From NCBI GenBank assembly GCA_000492175.2, contig CP097573.1, forward strand, positions 434,001 through 498,000: DNA of 64,000 nt, in the 5' to 3' direction. A program made the position numbers and the translations under genes. The notes under the pieces were generated by a model. That model saw nothing but the letters and a program-made list of their open reading frames with translations, was not told the origin of the DNA and searched no databases. Positions within the stretch are counted from its first letter, which is position 1. Each line of letters opens with the position of its first letter. Below are positions 32,526 through 41,587 of this stretch, piece after piece. The DNA is from Firmicutes bacterium ASF500. Lineage in GTDB: Bacteria > Bacillota > Clostridia > Oscillospirales > Oscillospiraceae.

Positions 32526-33692
32526 TTAAATTTGAATCCGCTCGATGCCGTCCACGGCGGCCTGGACCATCGCCTCGATGTCCAGCCCCTGCTCCGCCGC
32601 CTCCAGCTCCTCCAGAGTAGGGCGCAGGCGGGGGTGGCGGGGGGTAAACACGGTACAGCAGTCCTCATAGGGTAAGATGGAGGTGTCATAGGTGCCAATC
32701 TTCCGGGAAATTTTTACGATGTCCTCCTTGTCCATCCCCACCACTGGGCGCAGGACGGGCAGATCCACCACCGCGCCGGTGACGGTCATAGCCTCCATAG
32801 TCTGGCTGGCCACCTGGCCCAGACATTCGCCGGTGACCAGGGCCTTAGCCCCGCACCGCTGGGCGACCCGCTGAGAAATACGCATCATAAACCGGCGCAT
32901 GACCAGAGTGAACAGCTCCTGGGGGACCGACCGGCGCAGCTCCTCCTGAATGGCGGTGAAGGGCACCACATGGACGGTGAGCCGCCCGCACCAGGGGGCC
33001 AGCAGCCGGGCCAAGTCGATAACCTTCTCCTTGGCCTCGTTGGAGGTGTAAGGGTAAGAGAAAAAGTGGACCATCTCCAGGGCCACGCCCCGCTTGGCGA
33101 TCATCCAGGAGGCCACCGGGGAGTCGATGCCCCCGGACAGCAGGGACACCGCCCGACCGTTAATTCCCACCGGCAGTCCTCCCGCCCCCGGCTCCGGGTC
33201 GGCGTGGACGAAGGCGGCGTAGTCCCGAATCTCCACATGGACGGTGAGCTCCGGGTGGTGAACGTCCACCTTCAAATTGGGGTACAGCTCGTCCAGCTCG
33301 CCGCCCACGTACTGGCTGAGCTGGATGGAGGTCATGGGGAAGGTCTTGTCCGCCCGCTTGGTCTCCACCTTGAAGGTGCGGGCGGCGGACAGCCGGTCCC
33401 CCAGATACTCCTGAGCGGCGGACAGAATGGCGTCCTTGTCCTTCTCGCAGGCCCGGGCTCGGGACAGTCCCACCACGCCAAACACCTTTGTCAGGGCCTC
33501 CCAGGCCCCGTCCATGTCGCAGTCGTCGTTCATGGGCTCCACATAGGTGGTGGACTGGCGGGTGTACACCCGAAACTGGCCCAGATTGTTCAGGCGGCGG
33601 TAGATGTTAGCTTGCAGCTTGTCCTCGAAGCTGCGGCGGTTCAGGCCCTTGAGGACCATTTCCCCCAGCTTGAGGAGAATCATTTCGTTCAT
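32526..33692 (-). CDS. thiI: tRNA 4-thiouridine synthase ThiI (no rhodanese domain)
   Basis: 388 aa. THUMP domain (about 60-165) and PP-loop ATP pyrophosphatase with LLSGGIDSPVASW near 185, then EALTGECLGQVASQT-type loop (VTGECLGQVASQTMEAM) and FTPRHPRLRPTLEE. It makes s4U8 in tRNA. The protein ends without the rhodanese domain of E. coli ThiI, as in many Firmicutes; the sulfur would come by another route. Start at 33692 (AAGGTGAT upstream); a TTG at 33710 is rejected. Confidence 0.95.
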   Translation of the reverse strand: MNEMILLKLGEMVLKGLNRRSFEDKLQANIYRRLNNLGQFRVYTRQSTTYVEPMNDDCDMDGAWEALTKVFGVVGLSRARACEKDKDAILSAAQEYLGDRLSAARTFKVETKRADKTFPMTSIQLSQYVGGELDELYPNLKVDVHHPELTVHVEIRDYAAFVHADPEPGAGGLPVGINGRAVSLLSGGIDSPVASWMIAKRGVALEMVHFFSYPYTSNEAKEKVIDLARLLAPWCGRLTVHVVPFTAIQEELRRSVPQELFTLVMRRFMMRISQRVAQRCGAKALVTGECLGQVASQTMEAMTVTGAVVDLPVLRPVVGMDKEDIVKISRKIGTYDTSILPYEDCCTVFTPRHPRLRPTLEELEAAEQGLDIEAMVQAAVDGIERIQI

Positions 33693-33714
33693 TGCAATCA
33701 CCTTGTTCAAAATC

Positions 33715-33784
33715 TGTAGGGGCGGCCTGTGGCCGCCCGTTCAACCCGTACAGATATGGCGGGCGGCCACAGGCCGCCCCTACA
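33715..33784. repeat. TGTAGGGGCGG-type palindromic repeat, 70 bp
   Basis: Perfect 25-bp arms (33715-33739 and 33760-33784), beginning TGTAGGGGCGGCC. Same family as 2293-2367. Its right arm supplies the rsgA stop codon (GATATGTAG), so the element lies inside the very end of that gene. Confidence 0.9.
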
Positions 33785-34670
33785 TATCCTTTCTCTGCCA
33801 GTCCGGAATCGCCTTGGCCTGCTCGTACAGGCGGACATAGCTCTGGTGGCGGGTGGCGGGAATCCCCCCGGACCGTACCGCCGCCAGGACGGCACAGCCC
33901 TTCTCCTTCACATGGGCGCAATCCTGAAACTGGCATTTGCCCAGGCAGGGGGCAAATTCCCGGAAGGCGTATTGCAGCTCCTCCTTTCGGGCCAGCTCCA
34001 GCTTGTCCACGTCGAAGGAGGAAAAGCCGGGGGTATCCGCCGCCAGCGTCCCTCGGGACAGGCGGAAGAGCTCCACATGGCGGGTGGTGTGCCGGCCCCG
34101 GCCCAGCTTATCGCTGACCTCGCCAGTAGCCAGGTTGAAGTCGGCCTCCAGGGCGTTGAGCAGGCTGGACTTCCCTACGCCGGAGTTACCTGTAAAGGCG
34201 CATACCTTTCCAGCAATCGCCTGGCGGAGGGCCTCAATCCCCTCCCCTGTCTGGGCGCTCACCCGGAGGGTCTGAAACCCGGCCCGCTCGTAAATGCCGG
34301 CCAGGTCCTCCCCCGGCTCCAGGTCGCACTTGTTGACGCACACCAGCGTGTCACAGCCCCGGGCGGCGGCGATGGCGGCCACCCGGTCGATGAGGAAGGG
34401 GTCGGTCACCGGCGCCGCCTGGGAGGCTACCACCACCAGCAGGTCAATGTTAGCCACCGCGGGGCGGTAGAACTCATTTTTCCGGGGCAGTATCTCGTCG
34501 AGTGCTCCGGAGCCGTCCTCCAGCAAGGTAAACCGGACCCGGTCCCCCACCAGGGGGATAATTTTCGCGTGGCGGTGCTTTCCCCGGGCCCGGCAGGTGG
34601 TGACGGACTGGCCGTTGTCCACATAGTAGAAACCGCTGAGGGCTTTTCGGATGATCCCTTCTCCCATCAT
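33780..34670 (-). CDS. rsgA: Ribosome small subunit-dependent GTPase A
   Basis: 296 aa. Circularly permuted GTPase for late 30S assembly. OB-fold N-terminus (about 1-65); G motifs in permuted order: NKCD (VCVNKCDLEP), the P-loop TGNSGVGKSSLLN near 163, DTPGFSS; then the C-terminal zinc knuckle with CLGKCQFQDCAH...KGCAV. Overlaps the prkC stop by 4 bp. The stop codon lies in a palindromic repeat, so the last few residues may be changed from the ancestral protein. Confidence 0.96.
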   Translation of the reverse strand: MMGEGIIRKALSGFYYVDNGQSVTTCRARGKHRHAKIIPLVGDRVRFTLLEDGSGALDEILPRKNEFYRPAVANIDLLVVVASQAAPVTDPFLIDRVAAIAAARGCDTLVCVNKCDLEPGEDLAGIYERAGFQTLRVSAQTGEGIEALRQAIAGKVCAFTGNSGVGKSSLLNALEADFNLATGEVSDKLGRGRHTTRHVELFRLSRGTLAADTPGFSSFDVDKLELARKEELQYAFREFAPCLGKCQFQDCAHVKEKGCAVLAAVRSGGIPATRHQSYVRLYEQAKAIPDWQRKDM

Positions 34671-36832
34671 CCCACCGCTTCGTCGAAGTTCACTGTCTTG
34701 GTGCCGCTGGCAATGCCGTCGATATAGATAGCCAGCTCCTTCTCCCCCGATCCGGTGACGGGGAACTCGACGGCGTCCTGCATGGTTGCATCCACGTCGT
34801 TGCCGAAGACCTGGGAGCCGTCCATCAGGACCCGCACGTTAACGATCTTATCATACTTGCTCAGGTCGATCCGCACGGTTTTCGTGACGGTCGGTGCCGG
34901 AGGCGGGTCGGGGTTGGGCACGTTGGTGGGTCCGCCGGGCTCTGTGGTGGAGGGCGGAGGAACGACCTGCGTACTGGGGTCGGGTCCCAGACTGATAATC
35001 AGGTTGACCTCGGTCCCCTCGGTCACCTCGGTGTTGGCCAGGGGGTACTGGCTGACCACCTTGCCCGCCTCTACCGTATCGTCGTGCTCCTGTCTAATCT
35101 GCCCCTGCTTCAGCTTATACATATCAATGGTGCTCAGAGCCAAAGACTCAGTCATGTTCACCAGCTCCGGCATGGTGACGGGCTCCGACTTGGGCCCCAG
35201 GCTGACCACCATCTGGACCTCGGTGTTTTTGGGCACCTCAATGTCCTTATGGGGGGTGTAGGAGATGATCTTGCCCTCCTCAATGGTGTCGTGGTTGGCA
35301 TATTCCGGCGGGGCGACGGGCTTCAGCCCATGATCCCGCAGATAGCGGTTGGCCTCCTGATAGGTCATGTCGCTGATGTCGGGCATAATCACAGTCTCCA
35401 GCCCGCCGCTGACGGTGACCTTGATCTCAGTCACCGCCTCGGTGACCTCCTTCTCCCCCTCCGGGTCCTGCTTGATGATGGTGCCGGGGTCGGCCTCGTT
35501 GGTGACCGTCTCCTCCACCACCACATTGAAGCGGCCCAGAAGGTCCGCGTCGTCCTTGATCTCGTCATAGATCCGGCCCACCAGGTTGGGGACGGGGTAG
35601 GTCTCCGCCGGGGCCAGCATTTTGGCGAAAATGGTGTTCCACAGGAACACGCCCATCAGTCCCACAAAGAGCAGTACCGCCACCGCCGCCAGCATCACCG
35701 GCCAGACAGGCCCCCGGCGGGGGGGATAGTCGTCCTCGTCCTCATAGTACCGGTCGTCCCGGCGGGGGGCGTACTCGTCCTCGTAGCGGCGGCCGCCCCT
35801 GCGGCGCTGATAGGAGGGCTCATCATCGTAGTCATAGGAGCGCCCGCCCCCCTGGCTGTACTCCTCCGGCCTCCTCCGCTCGCCGGAGGGGTAAGGGGGG
35901 TATCCCCCGCCCCCAGTGGGGATGGGGCGGATGTGGGTGCGGTCCTCGTCCAGGCCGTCGTCCTCATGGACGGGCTCCGGGGTAAAGTTGAAGTTGATGT
36001 TGGGGTTTTTCCGAAATTCCTCCAGGTCGGCCAGCATGTCGTCGGCGGACAGATAGCGGTCGTCGGGATTGTGGGCCATAGCCTTCATGGTGATGGCCTC
36101 CAGGGCCTCGGGGATGGAGGGCTCCAGCTCCCGGGGCGACAGGGGGATGGAGTTGATGTGCTGAATCGCCACCGACACAGGGGTGTCCCCCTCGAAGGGC
36201 AGGCGGCCGGTGAGCATCTCATAGAGCACCACGCCGGCGGAGTACAGGTCGGAGCGGTTGTCGATGTGGCTCCCCCTGGCCTGCTCCGGTGAGATATAGT
36301 GGACCGAGCCCAGGGCCTCCTGGGTCAGGGTGCTGTGTCCCCCGGAGGCCACCCGGGCGATGCCGAAGTCGGCCACCTTCACGCTGCCGTCCCGGAGGAC
36401 CATGACGTTATGGGGCTTAATGTCCCGGTGGATAATCCCCCGGCTGTGGGCGTGGCCCAGGGCCTTGGTGATTTGGGTAATGAAGTGGAGGGCCTCCCGC
36501 CAGTTCAGCTTGTTGCCCTTCTTCTGCATATACTGCTTCAAGGTGATGCCGTCGATGAGCTCCATGACGATATACTCCAGCTCGGAGGAGCGGCTCACGT
36601 CATACACCGCCACAATGTTGGGGTGGGACAGCATGGCGACGGCCTGAGACTCGTCGTGGAAGCGGCGGCGGAACTCGGCGTCCTGAGACAGGTCCTCCCG
36701 CAGGATCTTGATGGCGACCAGCCGGTTGAGCCGGTGACAGCGGGCCTTGTACACCTTGGCCATCCCGCCGGTGCCAACCAACTCCAGTATCTCATATCGG
36801 TTATCGAGTAATTTACCGATGTACTGATCCAT
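34667..36832 (-). CDS. prkC: PASTA-domain Ser/Thr protein kinase
   Basis: 721 aa. Kinase domain about 10-270 (GTGGMAKVYKA, Lys42, HRDIKPHNV near 135, DFG at 155-157, APE as SPE), an Arg/Tyr/Gly-rich juxtamembrane stretch (about 305-372), one membrane helix (about 376-400), three PASTA repeats (about 411-477, 478-545, 546-615), a Pro/Thr-rich linker and an extra beta-rich C-terminal domain of about 85 residues. PASTA repeats bind muropeptides or lipid II and link wall state to growth or spore germination. AGGAGG precedes the ATG. Operon with prpC and rsgA is the standard Firmicutes order. Confidence 0.95.
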   Translation of the reverse strand: MDQYIGKLLDNRYEILELVGTGGMAKVYKARCHRLNRLVAIKILREDLSQDAEFRRRFHDESQAVAMLSHPNIVAVYDVSRSSELEYIVMELIDGITLKQYMQKKGNKLNWREALHFITQITKALGHAHSRGIIHRDIKPHNVMVLRDGSVKVADFGIARVASGGHSTLTQEALGSVHYISPEQARGSHIDNRSDLYSAGVVLYEMLTGRLPFEGDTPVSVAIQHINSIPLSPRELEPSIPEALEAITMKAMAHNPDDRYLSADDMLADLEEFRKNPNINFNFTPEPVHEDDGLDEDRTHIRPIPTGGGGYPPYPSGERRRPEEYSQGGGRSYDYDDEPSYQRRRGGRRYEDEYAPRRDDRYYEDEDDYPPRRGPVWPVMLAAVAVLLFVGLMGVFLWNTIFAKMLAPAETYPVPNLVGRIYDEIKDDADLLGRFNVVVEETVTNEADPGTIIKQDPEGEKEVTEAVTEIKVTVSGGLETVIMPDISDMTYQEANRYLRDHGLKPVAPPEYANHDTIEEGKIISYTPHKDIEVPKNTEVQMVVSLGPKSEPVTMPELVNMTESLALSTIDMYKLKQGQIRQEHDDTVEAGKVVSQYPLANTEVTEGTEVNLIISLGPDPSTQVVPPPSTTEPGGPTNVPNPDPPPAPTVTKTVRIDLSKYDKIVNVRVLMDGSQVFGNDVDATMQDAVEFPVTGSGEKELAIYIDGIASGTKTVNFDEAVG

Positions 36833-36851
36833 GGTAAATATCCTCCTATTC

Positions 36852-37571
36852 TTAGCGTTTCACCAGCACGACCGTCACGTTGTCCGGCGCGCCCCGGCTC
36901 AGGGCGATGTCCAGCAGCCGCTGGCAGCAATGCGCGTCTCTGCCGCCGTGGATCACCTCGTAGAGCATCTCCTGCTCGTTGACCACGTTGCTCAGCCCGT
37001 CGCTGCACAGAAGCAGATAGTCCCCCTCGTTCAGGGGCTGACGGAAGCAGTCGGCCATCAGGATAGGCTCCGCCCCCAGGGCCCGGGTAATCAGGTTCTT
37101 ATGGGGGTGGGTCCGGGCCTGCTCCCGAGTCAGCTCCCCCCGTTCCACCAGGTCCTCCACCAGGGAGTGATCCCGGGTGACCAGCACGATCCCCTCACTG
37201 TTGATGTGATAGGCCCGGCTGTCCCCCTCGTTGAGGATCACCGCCTCCGACGGCCCCGCCAGGACGGCCACCATGGTGGTGCCCATCCCGGCGCAGTCCT
37301 GGTCCTCCACCGAGCGGCGGAAAACGGCCTGGTTAGCCACGGAGGCCGCGTGTCCCATCCGTTCCTCCTCCGGGCTGTCCGGGTCTCCCTTATCAAAGTG
37401 CTCCATGAACAGCTCCACCGCCATCGTGCTGGCGACGTTGCCCGCCCGGGCGCCGCCCATGCCGTCGCAGACCAGGGCAAGCACCCTGTCGTCCTCCAAT
37501 ACTCTCGCGGCGTAGGCGTCCTGATTCTGCTGCCGCACCGCGCCTCGGTCGGTGACTCCCCATACCTGCAT
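36852..37571 (-). CDS. prpC: PP2C-family Ser/Thr phosphatase
   Basis: 239 aa. Reverses PrkC phosphorylation. Metal-binding PPM motifs: TDRGAVRQQNQDAY near 7-20, VCDGMGG near 35, GDSRAY, and the closing SRGAPDNVTVVLV. I take the ATG at 37571, with GAGGT upstream; a longer in-frame start at 37619 would add 16 residues not seen in the family. 19 bp separate it from prkC. Confidence 0.95.
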   Translation of the reverse strand: MQVWGVTDRGAVRQQNQDAYAARVLEDDRVLALVCDGMGGARAGNVASTMAVELFMEHFDKGDPDSPEEERMGHAASVANQAVFRRSVEDQDCAGMGTTMVAVLAGPSEAVILNEGDSRAYHINSEGIVLVTRDHSLVEDLVERGELTREQARTHPHKNLITRALGAEPILMADCFRQPLNEGDYLLLCSDGLSNVVNEQEMLYEVIHGGRDAHCCQRLLDIALSRGAPDNVTVVLVKR

Positions 37572-37665
37572 AGCGTTCAACCTCGATTCTTGCCGGACCT
37601 CCGGCTTTGTTGCATTCAAATTTCTATGTAGACGGCCCGTGGCCGCCCGTACGCGGGGCTCGCCC

Positions 37666-38703
37666 CTACTCGGAGCCCTGCTTCATCGCCTTGCGGCGCA
37701 GCTGGCCGCAGGAGGCGTCGATGTCGCCGCCCAGCCTCCGCCGGACGGTGACCGTCACCCCATGCCCCTCCAGGCGCTTCTGGAAGGCCGCCACCCGGCG
37801 GCTGGGCTTCAGGGGGCTCTCCTCCACCTCGTTGAGGGGGATAAGATTCACGTGGGCCGGAGCGCCCTTCAACCGCTTGGCAAGCAGGTCCGCCTGCCAG
37901 TCGGCATCGTTCACCCCATCGATCATCGCGTACTCATAGGAGATACGCCGGCCGGTGGTCTCAAAATACCGGCGGCAGGTCTCCATCAGCCGCTCCACGC
38001 CGACGCCCTGATTCACCGGCATAATCCGGGACCGAGTCTCGTCATCGGGGGCGTGGAGCGAAACCGATAATGTTAATTGTAACCCATGTTGGGCCAGTTT
38101 GTCAATTTTCCGCGTTAAACCGCAGGTGGACAGCGAGATGTGCCGCATCCCGATATTCAGCCCGTCGGGGTGGTTCACCAGGGTCAGGAAGCGCAAAACC
38201 GTGTCAAAATTGTCCAAGGGCTCCCCGATTCCCATTAAAACGATGTTGGATATGGGAGCCCCGCTGTCCAGCTGAGTGAAGAGCACCTGATCCGCCATCT
38301 CCGCCGGGGTCAGGTCCCGGACCTTCCCGGCGATGGTGGAGGCGCAGAAGGCACAGCCCATACGGCACCCCACCTGACAGGAGATGCACACCGTATTGCC
38401 GTGTTGATAGCGCATCAGCACCGACTCCACGCAGTTTCCGTCGGACAGCCGCCACAAGTATTTAATGGTCCCGTCCTCCCGGGATACCTGCTTCCGGGCC
38501 ACCTGGGGCGGCGTGAGGAGGGCGGTCTCCGCCAGCCTCTGCCGCAGGGCCTTGGACAGGTCGGTCATCTCCTCGAAGGAGGTCACCCCCCGATACAGCC
38601 ACTTAAACACCTGCTTGGCCCGAAAGGCGGGCTCCCCCTGGTCCTTGAGCCAGGCGGTCAGCTCCTCCAGGGTCATAGATTTTATGTCAACCAAGGGACT
38701 CAC
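37666..38703 (-). CDS. rlmN: 23S rRNA (adenine2503-C2)/tRNA(A37) methyltransferase, radical SAM
   Basis: 345 aa. N-terminal HhH-like domain, radical SAM centre with Cys triad in GCRMGCAFCAST (about 115-126), the GEPLDNFD motif and the mechanistic cysteine near the C-terminus (ASCGQLR). It methylates A2503 of 23S rRNA and A37 of some tRNAs. Nothing marks it as the resistance variant Cfr. It overlaps rsmB by 4 bp. Confidence 0.96.
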   Translation of the reverse strand: MSPLVDIKSMTLEELTAWLKDQGEPAFRAKQVFKWLYRGVTSFEEMTDLSKALRQRLAETALLTPPQVARKQVSREDGTIKYLWRLSDGNCVESVLMRYQHGNTVCISCQVGCRMGCAFCASTIAGKVRDLTPAEMADQVLFTQLDSGAPISNIVLMGIGEPLDNFDTVLRFLTLVNHPDGLNIGMRHISLSTCGLTRKIDKLAQHGLQLTLSVSLHAPDDETRSRIMPVNQGVGVERLMETCRRYFETTGRRISYEYAMIDGVNDADWQADLLAKRLKGAPAHVNLIPLNEVEESPLKPSRRVAAFQKRLEGHGVTVTVRRRLGGDIDASCGQLRRKAMKQGSE

Positions 38704-40028
38704 CCCTCCCTGCGGAATCTGCTGATGAAAAATCCGTCCGTCCCCTGCCGGTGGGGCCAGAGGGTTACCCTCCCGTCCCCCACAAATCCAACCGGCTCAG
38801 GGAGTGTAAAGGCCTCCGCCTTGTACTCAGGATGGCATCTTAGAAAATCCTCAACTACCCCTTCATTCTCCCGGCGCAGGAGGGTACAGGTGGAATAGAC
38901 CAGCAAGCTGTTTGGCTTTACATACCTTGCGGCTGTTGCCAAAATCTCCCGCTGGACCTTGGGCAGGTCCAGCAGCGGCGACCGGTCCTTATATCGGATA
39001 TCCGGCTTCTTCCGAATGACCCCCAGACCGGAGCAGGGGGCGTCCACCAGCACCCGGTCGAAGGCGTTTTCCCACTCTGGGCGAAACACTTTCCCGTCGG
39101 CGGTCATGGGTGTGATATTGCTCAGGCCCAGGCGGTCGGCCCCGGCCTGAATCAGCTTTTTCTTGTGGGGATGGAGGTCGCAGGAGACCACTTCTCCCCT
39201 GCCCTCCATACAAATAGCGGCGGCGAAGCTCTTGCCGCCGGGGGCGGCGCAGCAGTCCAGCACCCGCATCCCCGGCCCGGCGGACAGCGCCTCCACGGCC
39301 AACCGGCTGGCCGGGTCCTGAATGTAAAACAGCCCCTCCTGAAAGGCGGTCAGCCGCTCCAGATTGCCTGTTTTCTCCAAAATCAGGCAGTCCGCCAGCC
39401 AGGGGTGGGGCCGCGCCTGGACCCCCTCCCCCTCCAGCGACTGGAGCAGGTCCTGGACTGTCGTCCGGGTCCGGTTCACCATGGCCGTCATGGGGGCCCG
39501 TCCATTGTTGGCGGCGAGCAGCTTTGCCGTCTCCTCACTGCCCAGAGCGGTGAGCAGCTCCCTCACCAGCCACTCCGGGTGGGAGTACACGGTGGACAGA
39601 TAGCTCACCGGGTCGGTCTGGGGAATGGTGGGCAGGCTTTCCAGATTCCGCTCCAGGTTCCGAAGGATGCCGTTGACCATCCCCGCCGCCCGGGGGTTTT
39701 TGCAGTGCTTCCGGGTCAGCTCAACGGAGGCGTTCACCGCCGCGCTGTGGGGGATTCTGTCCAAAAACAGCATCTGATAGGCCCCCAGCCGCAGGGCCTC
39801 CACCACCCGGCCCTCCATCCGCTTCAGGGGCAGATTGGAGAAGTGGGACAGGTAGAAGTCCAGCAGCATCCGGTTTTGCAGCACGCCGAAACACAGCTGG
39901 GTGGCTAACGCCCCGTCCCGGCTGTCCAGGCCGGCGGAGGCCAGCCGCTTTTTCAAAATAGCGTCCGACCATCCCCCCTGCCGCTGACAGTCGTTCAGCG
40001 CCAGCAGCGATACCTCACGGGCGTCCAT
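38700..40028 (-). CDS. rsmB: 16S rRNA (cytosine967-C5)-methyltransferase
   Basis: 442 aa. N-terminal NusB-like domain (about 1-135), then the SAM-dependent Fmu domain: RVLDCCAAPGGKSFAAA, VDAPCSGLGVIRKKPDIRY (motif IV Cys) and YSTCTLLRRENEGVV (catalytic Cys, motif VI). The start at 40028 follows GGTGAG; a longer frame to 40079 runs through an A/T-rich hairpin and is rejected. Confidence 0.95.
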   Translation of the reverse strand: MDAREVSLLALNDCQRQGGWSDAILKKRLASAGLDSRDGALATQLCFGVLQNRMLLDFYLSHFSNLPLKRMEGRVVEALRLGAYQMLFLDRIPHSAAVNASVELTRKHCKNPRAAGMVNGILRNLERNLESLPTIPQTDPVSYLSTVYSHPEWLVRELLTALGSEETAKLLAANNGRAPMTAMVNRTRTTVQDLLQSLEGEGVQARPHPWLADCLILEKTGNLERLTAFQEGLFYIQDPASRLAVEALSAGPGMRVLDCCAAPGGKSFAAAICMEGRGEVVSCDLHPHKKKLIQAGADRLGLSNITPMTADGKVFRPEWENAFDRVLVDAPCSGLGVIRKKPDIRYKDRSPLLDLPKVQREILATAARYVKPNSLLVYSTCTLLRRENEGVVEDFLRCHPEYKAEAFTLPEPVGFVGDGRVTLWPHRQGTDGFFISRFRREG

Positions 40029-40091
40029 ACTTCTCACCGGCCTTTCTGCTTCTTTTCTTTTGAAAAAGAAAAGAAGCAAAAGAAAACTTTG

Positions 40092-40110
40092 GAAAAAACT
40101 TCGTTTTTTC
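40092..40110 (-). terminator. AT-rich hairpin after fmt
   Basis: GAAAAAAC / GTTTTTTC with a 3-base loop, directly after the fmt stop; a second one (CTTTTCTTTTG/AAAAGAAAAG) follows at 40055-40078. They could give partial termination before rsmB. Confidence 0.5.
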
Positions 40111-41037
40111 TCAACACACCTGAATCGGATTCCCCGCCAAATAGGCGGCGGCGGTCATTCTCTTCTTGCCTGGCGCCTGGAGCTCCAGGATGCGCAGAAC
40201 CTGGCCGTCACCGCAGGCCACGTCGATTCCCCCCCAGTCGGCGGCAATCACAGTGCCGGGGAGGGCGGCGGTATGCTGTTCCACCACCTGGGCCACCCAC
40301 AGCTTGATGGGCTCGCCGGTGATTGCTGTGGTAGAGGCCCCCGGCCAGGGGTACAGGCCCCGGATCTGGTTAAAAATCTCCTGGGCGCTCCTGTTCCAGT
40401 CCACTGGCGACATCGCCTTGGAGAGCATGGGGGCCTGGGTGGCCTGGGCGTGGTCCTGAGGGGTATAGGCGGCTGTCCCGGCCTGAATTTGGGCCGCGGC
40501 CTCCACCGCCAGCTCCCCTCCCAGCTGGGCCAGACGGTCATAGAGGGCGGCGGCGTCCTCCGTCTTCCCGATTTTGACCGCCCGCTGGAGGATGATGTCC
40601 CCTGCGTCCATATCCCGGACCATGCGCTGAATGGTGACGCCGGTCACCCGCTCCCCATTGAGGATGGCCCAGTTGATGGGCGCGGAGCCCCGGTACTTGG
40701 GCAGGAGGGAGGAATGGACATTGACGCACCCCTCGGGGGGCAGGGCAAGAATATCGTCGGGGAGGAAGCGGCCATAGGCCGCCACCACGATCAGCTCCGG
40801 CTCCAGCTCCCGCAAAACAGCCAGAGCGGTCCCATCCCGCAGGGTCTCCGGCTGATAGACGGGGATACCGCGGGCCAGGGCGCGGGCCTTCACCGGAGTG
40901 GGCTGGAGCTTATTGTGGTGCCGGCCCACCGGCCTGTCCGGCTGGCTGAACACGCCCGCCACCTGATGCCCCGCCTCCGCCAGTCCCTCCAGGGAGGGGA
41001 CGGCAAATTCGGGGGTGCCCATGAAGACGATTCTCAT
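40111..41037 (-). CDS. fmt: Methionyl-tRNA formyltransferase
   Basis: 308 aa. Formylates initiator Met-tRNA. Marks: MRIVFMGTPEFAVPSLEGL at the start, the catalytic region VNVHSSLLPKYRGSAPINWA (Asn, His) and GDIILQRAV; C-terminal tRNA-binding OB fold (WPGASTTAITGEPIKLW). Overlaps def by 4 bp, so formylation and deformylation enzymes are made together. Confidence 0.97.
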   Translation of the reverse strand: MRIVFMGTPEFAVPSLEGLAEAGHQVAGVFSQPDRPVGRHHNKLQPTPVKARALARGIPVYQPETLRDGTALAVLRELEPELIVVAAYGRFLPDDILALPPEGCVNVHSSLLPKYRGSAPINWAILNGERVTGVTIQRMVRDMDAGDIILQRAVKIGKTEDAAALYDRLAQLGGELAVEAAAQIQAGTAAYTPQDHAQATQAPMLSKAMSPVDWNRSAQEIFNQIRGLYPWPGASTTAITGEPIKLWVAQVVEQHTAALPGTVIAADWGGIDVACGDGQVLRILELQAPGKKRMTAAAYLAGNPIQVC

Positions 41038-41561
41038 CTTCTCCGACGCCTCCTTCTTCTCCCCTGGTTCTCCTCCTCGGAGAGGATGGCGTCCATCTCC
41101 TCCGAGGTGTAGAGCCGGTCCACGTGCTCGTCGTACATATGGCCCTCCAGGTGCTCCAGCTCGTGGCAGAAGCAGCGGGCGGCAAGGCCGGAGCCCTCGG
41201 TCTCAAACCAGCTGCCCTCCCGGTCCTGGGCCCGAACCTTGACCCAGGTGGGCCGCTTCACATAGCCCCACATGCCGGGGATGGACAGACAGCCCTCCAG
41301 GCCGTCCTCCTCCCCCTCCTGGGCCACGATCTCCGGGTTGACCAGCTCCACCATCTCGTCGGTATCCGGGTCGGGCACCACGATGACCGCCCGGCGGATG
41401 ATGCCCACCTGGGGGGCCGCCAGGCCCACGCCGCCGGCCTCGGCCAGCGTCTCCCGCAGGTCGTCCAGCAGATCGGCCAGCTTGCCGTCAAATTTGGTCA
41501 CCGGATGGCACCGCTTGCTCAGCGCCGGGTCTCCCTGGGTCAAAATCGTACGAATCGACAT
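41034..41561 (-). CDS. def: Peptide deformylase
   Basis: 175 aa. Removes the formyl group from new proteins. Motif 1 GVGLAAPQVG near 42-51, motif 2 EGCLSIPG (metal Cys), motif 3 HELEHLEG (metal His pair; the usual HExDH is HELEH here, so Glu takes the place of the conserved Asp). The C-terminus is a run of Arg. AGAGGGA precedes the ATG. Confidence 0.95.
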   Translation of the reverse strand: MSIRTILTQGDPALSKRCHPVTKFDGKLADLLDDLRETLAEAGGVGLAAPQVGIIRRAVIVVPDPDTDEMVELVNPEIVAQEGEEDGLEGCLSIPGMWGYVKRPTWVKVRAQDREGSWFETEGSGLAARCFCHELEHLEGHMYDEHVDRLYTSEEMDAILSEEENQGRRRRRRRR

Positions 41562-41587
41562 ATCCCTCTAACTCCTTTTACTCCTTA

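Noticed and set aside
35084..36292. Long plus-strand frame opposite prkC
   Set aside because: It is antisense to a fully recognisable kinase; in GC-rich DNA such shadow frames are expected, and its product is low-complexity Gly/His/Val-rich.
37620..37672. Separate gene or RNA between rlmN and prpC
   Set aside because: It is a worn copy of the TGTAGGG palindrome family with no frame.
37666..38703. Cfr-type resistance methyltransferase
   Set aside because: Operon position between prpC and rsmB and the motif context are those of housekeeping RlmN.
41034..41075. Frameshift at the Arg-rich end of peptide deformylase
   Set aside because: The Arg run is odd but the gene overlaps fmt by 4 bp in normal fashion and all catalytic motifs come before it.
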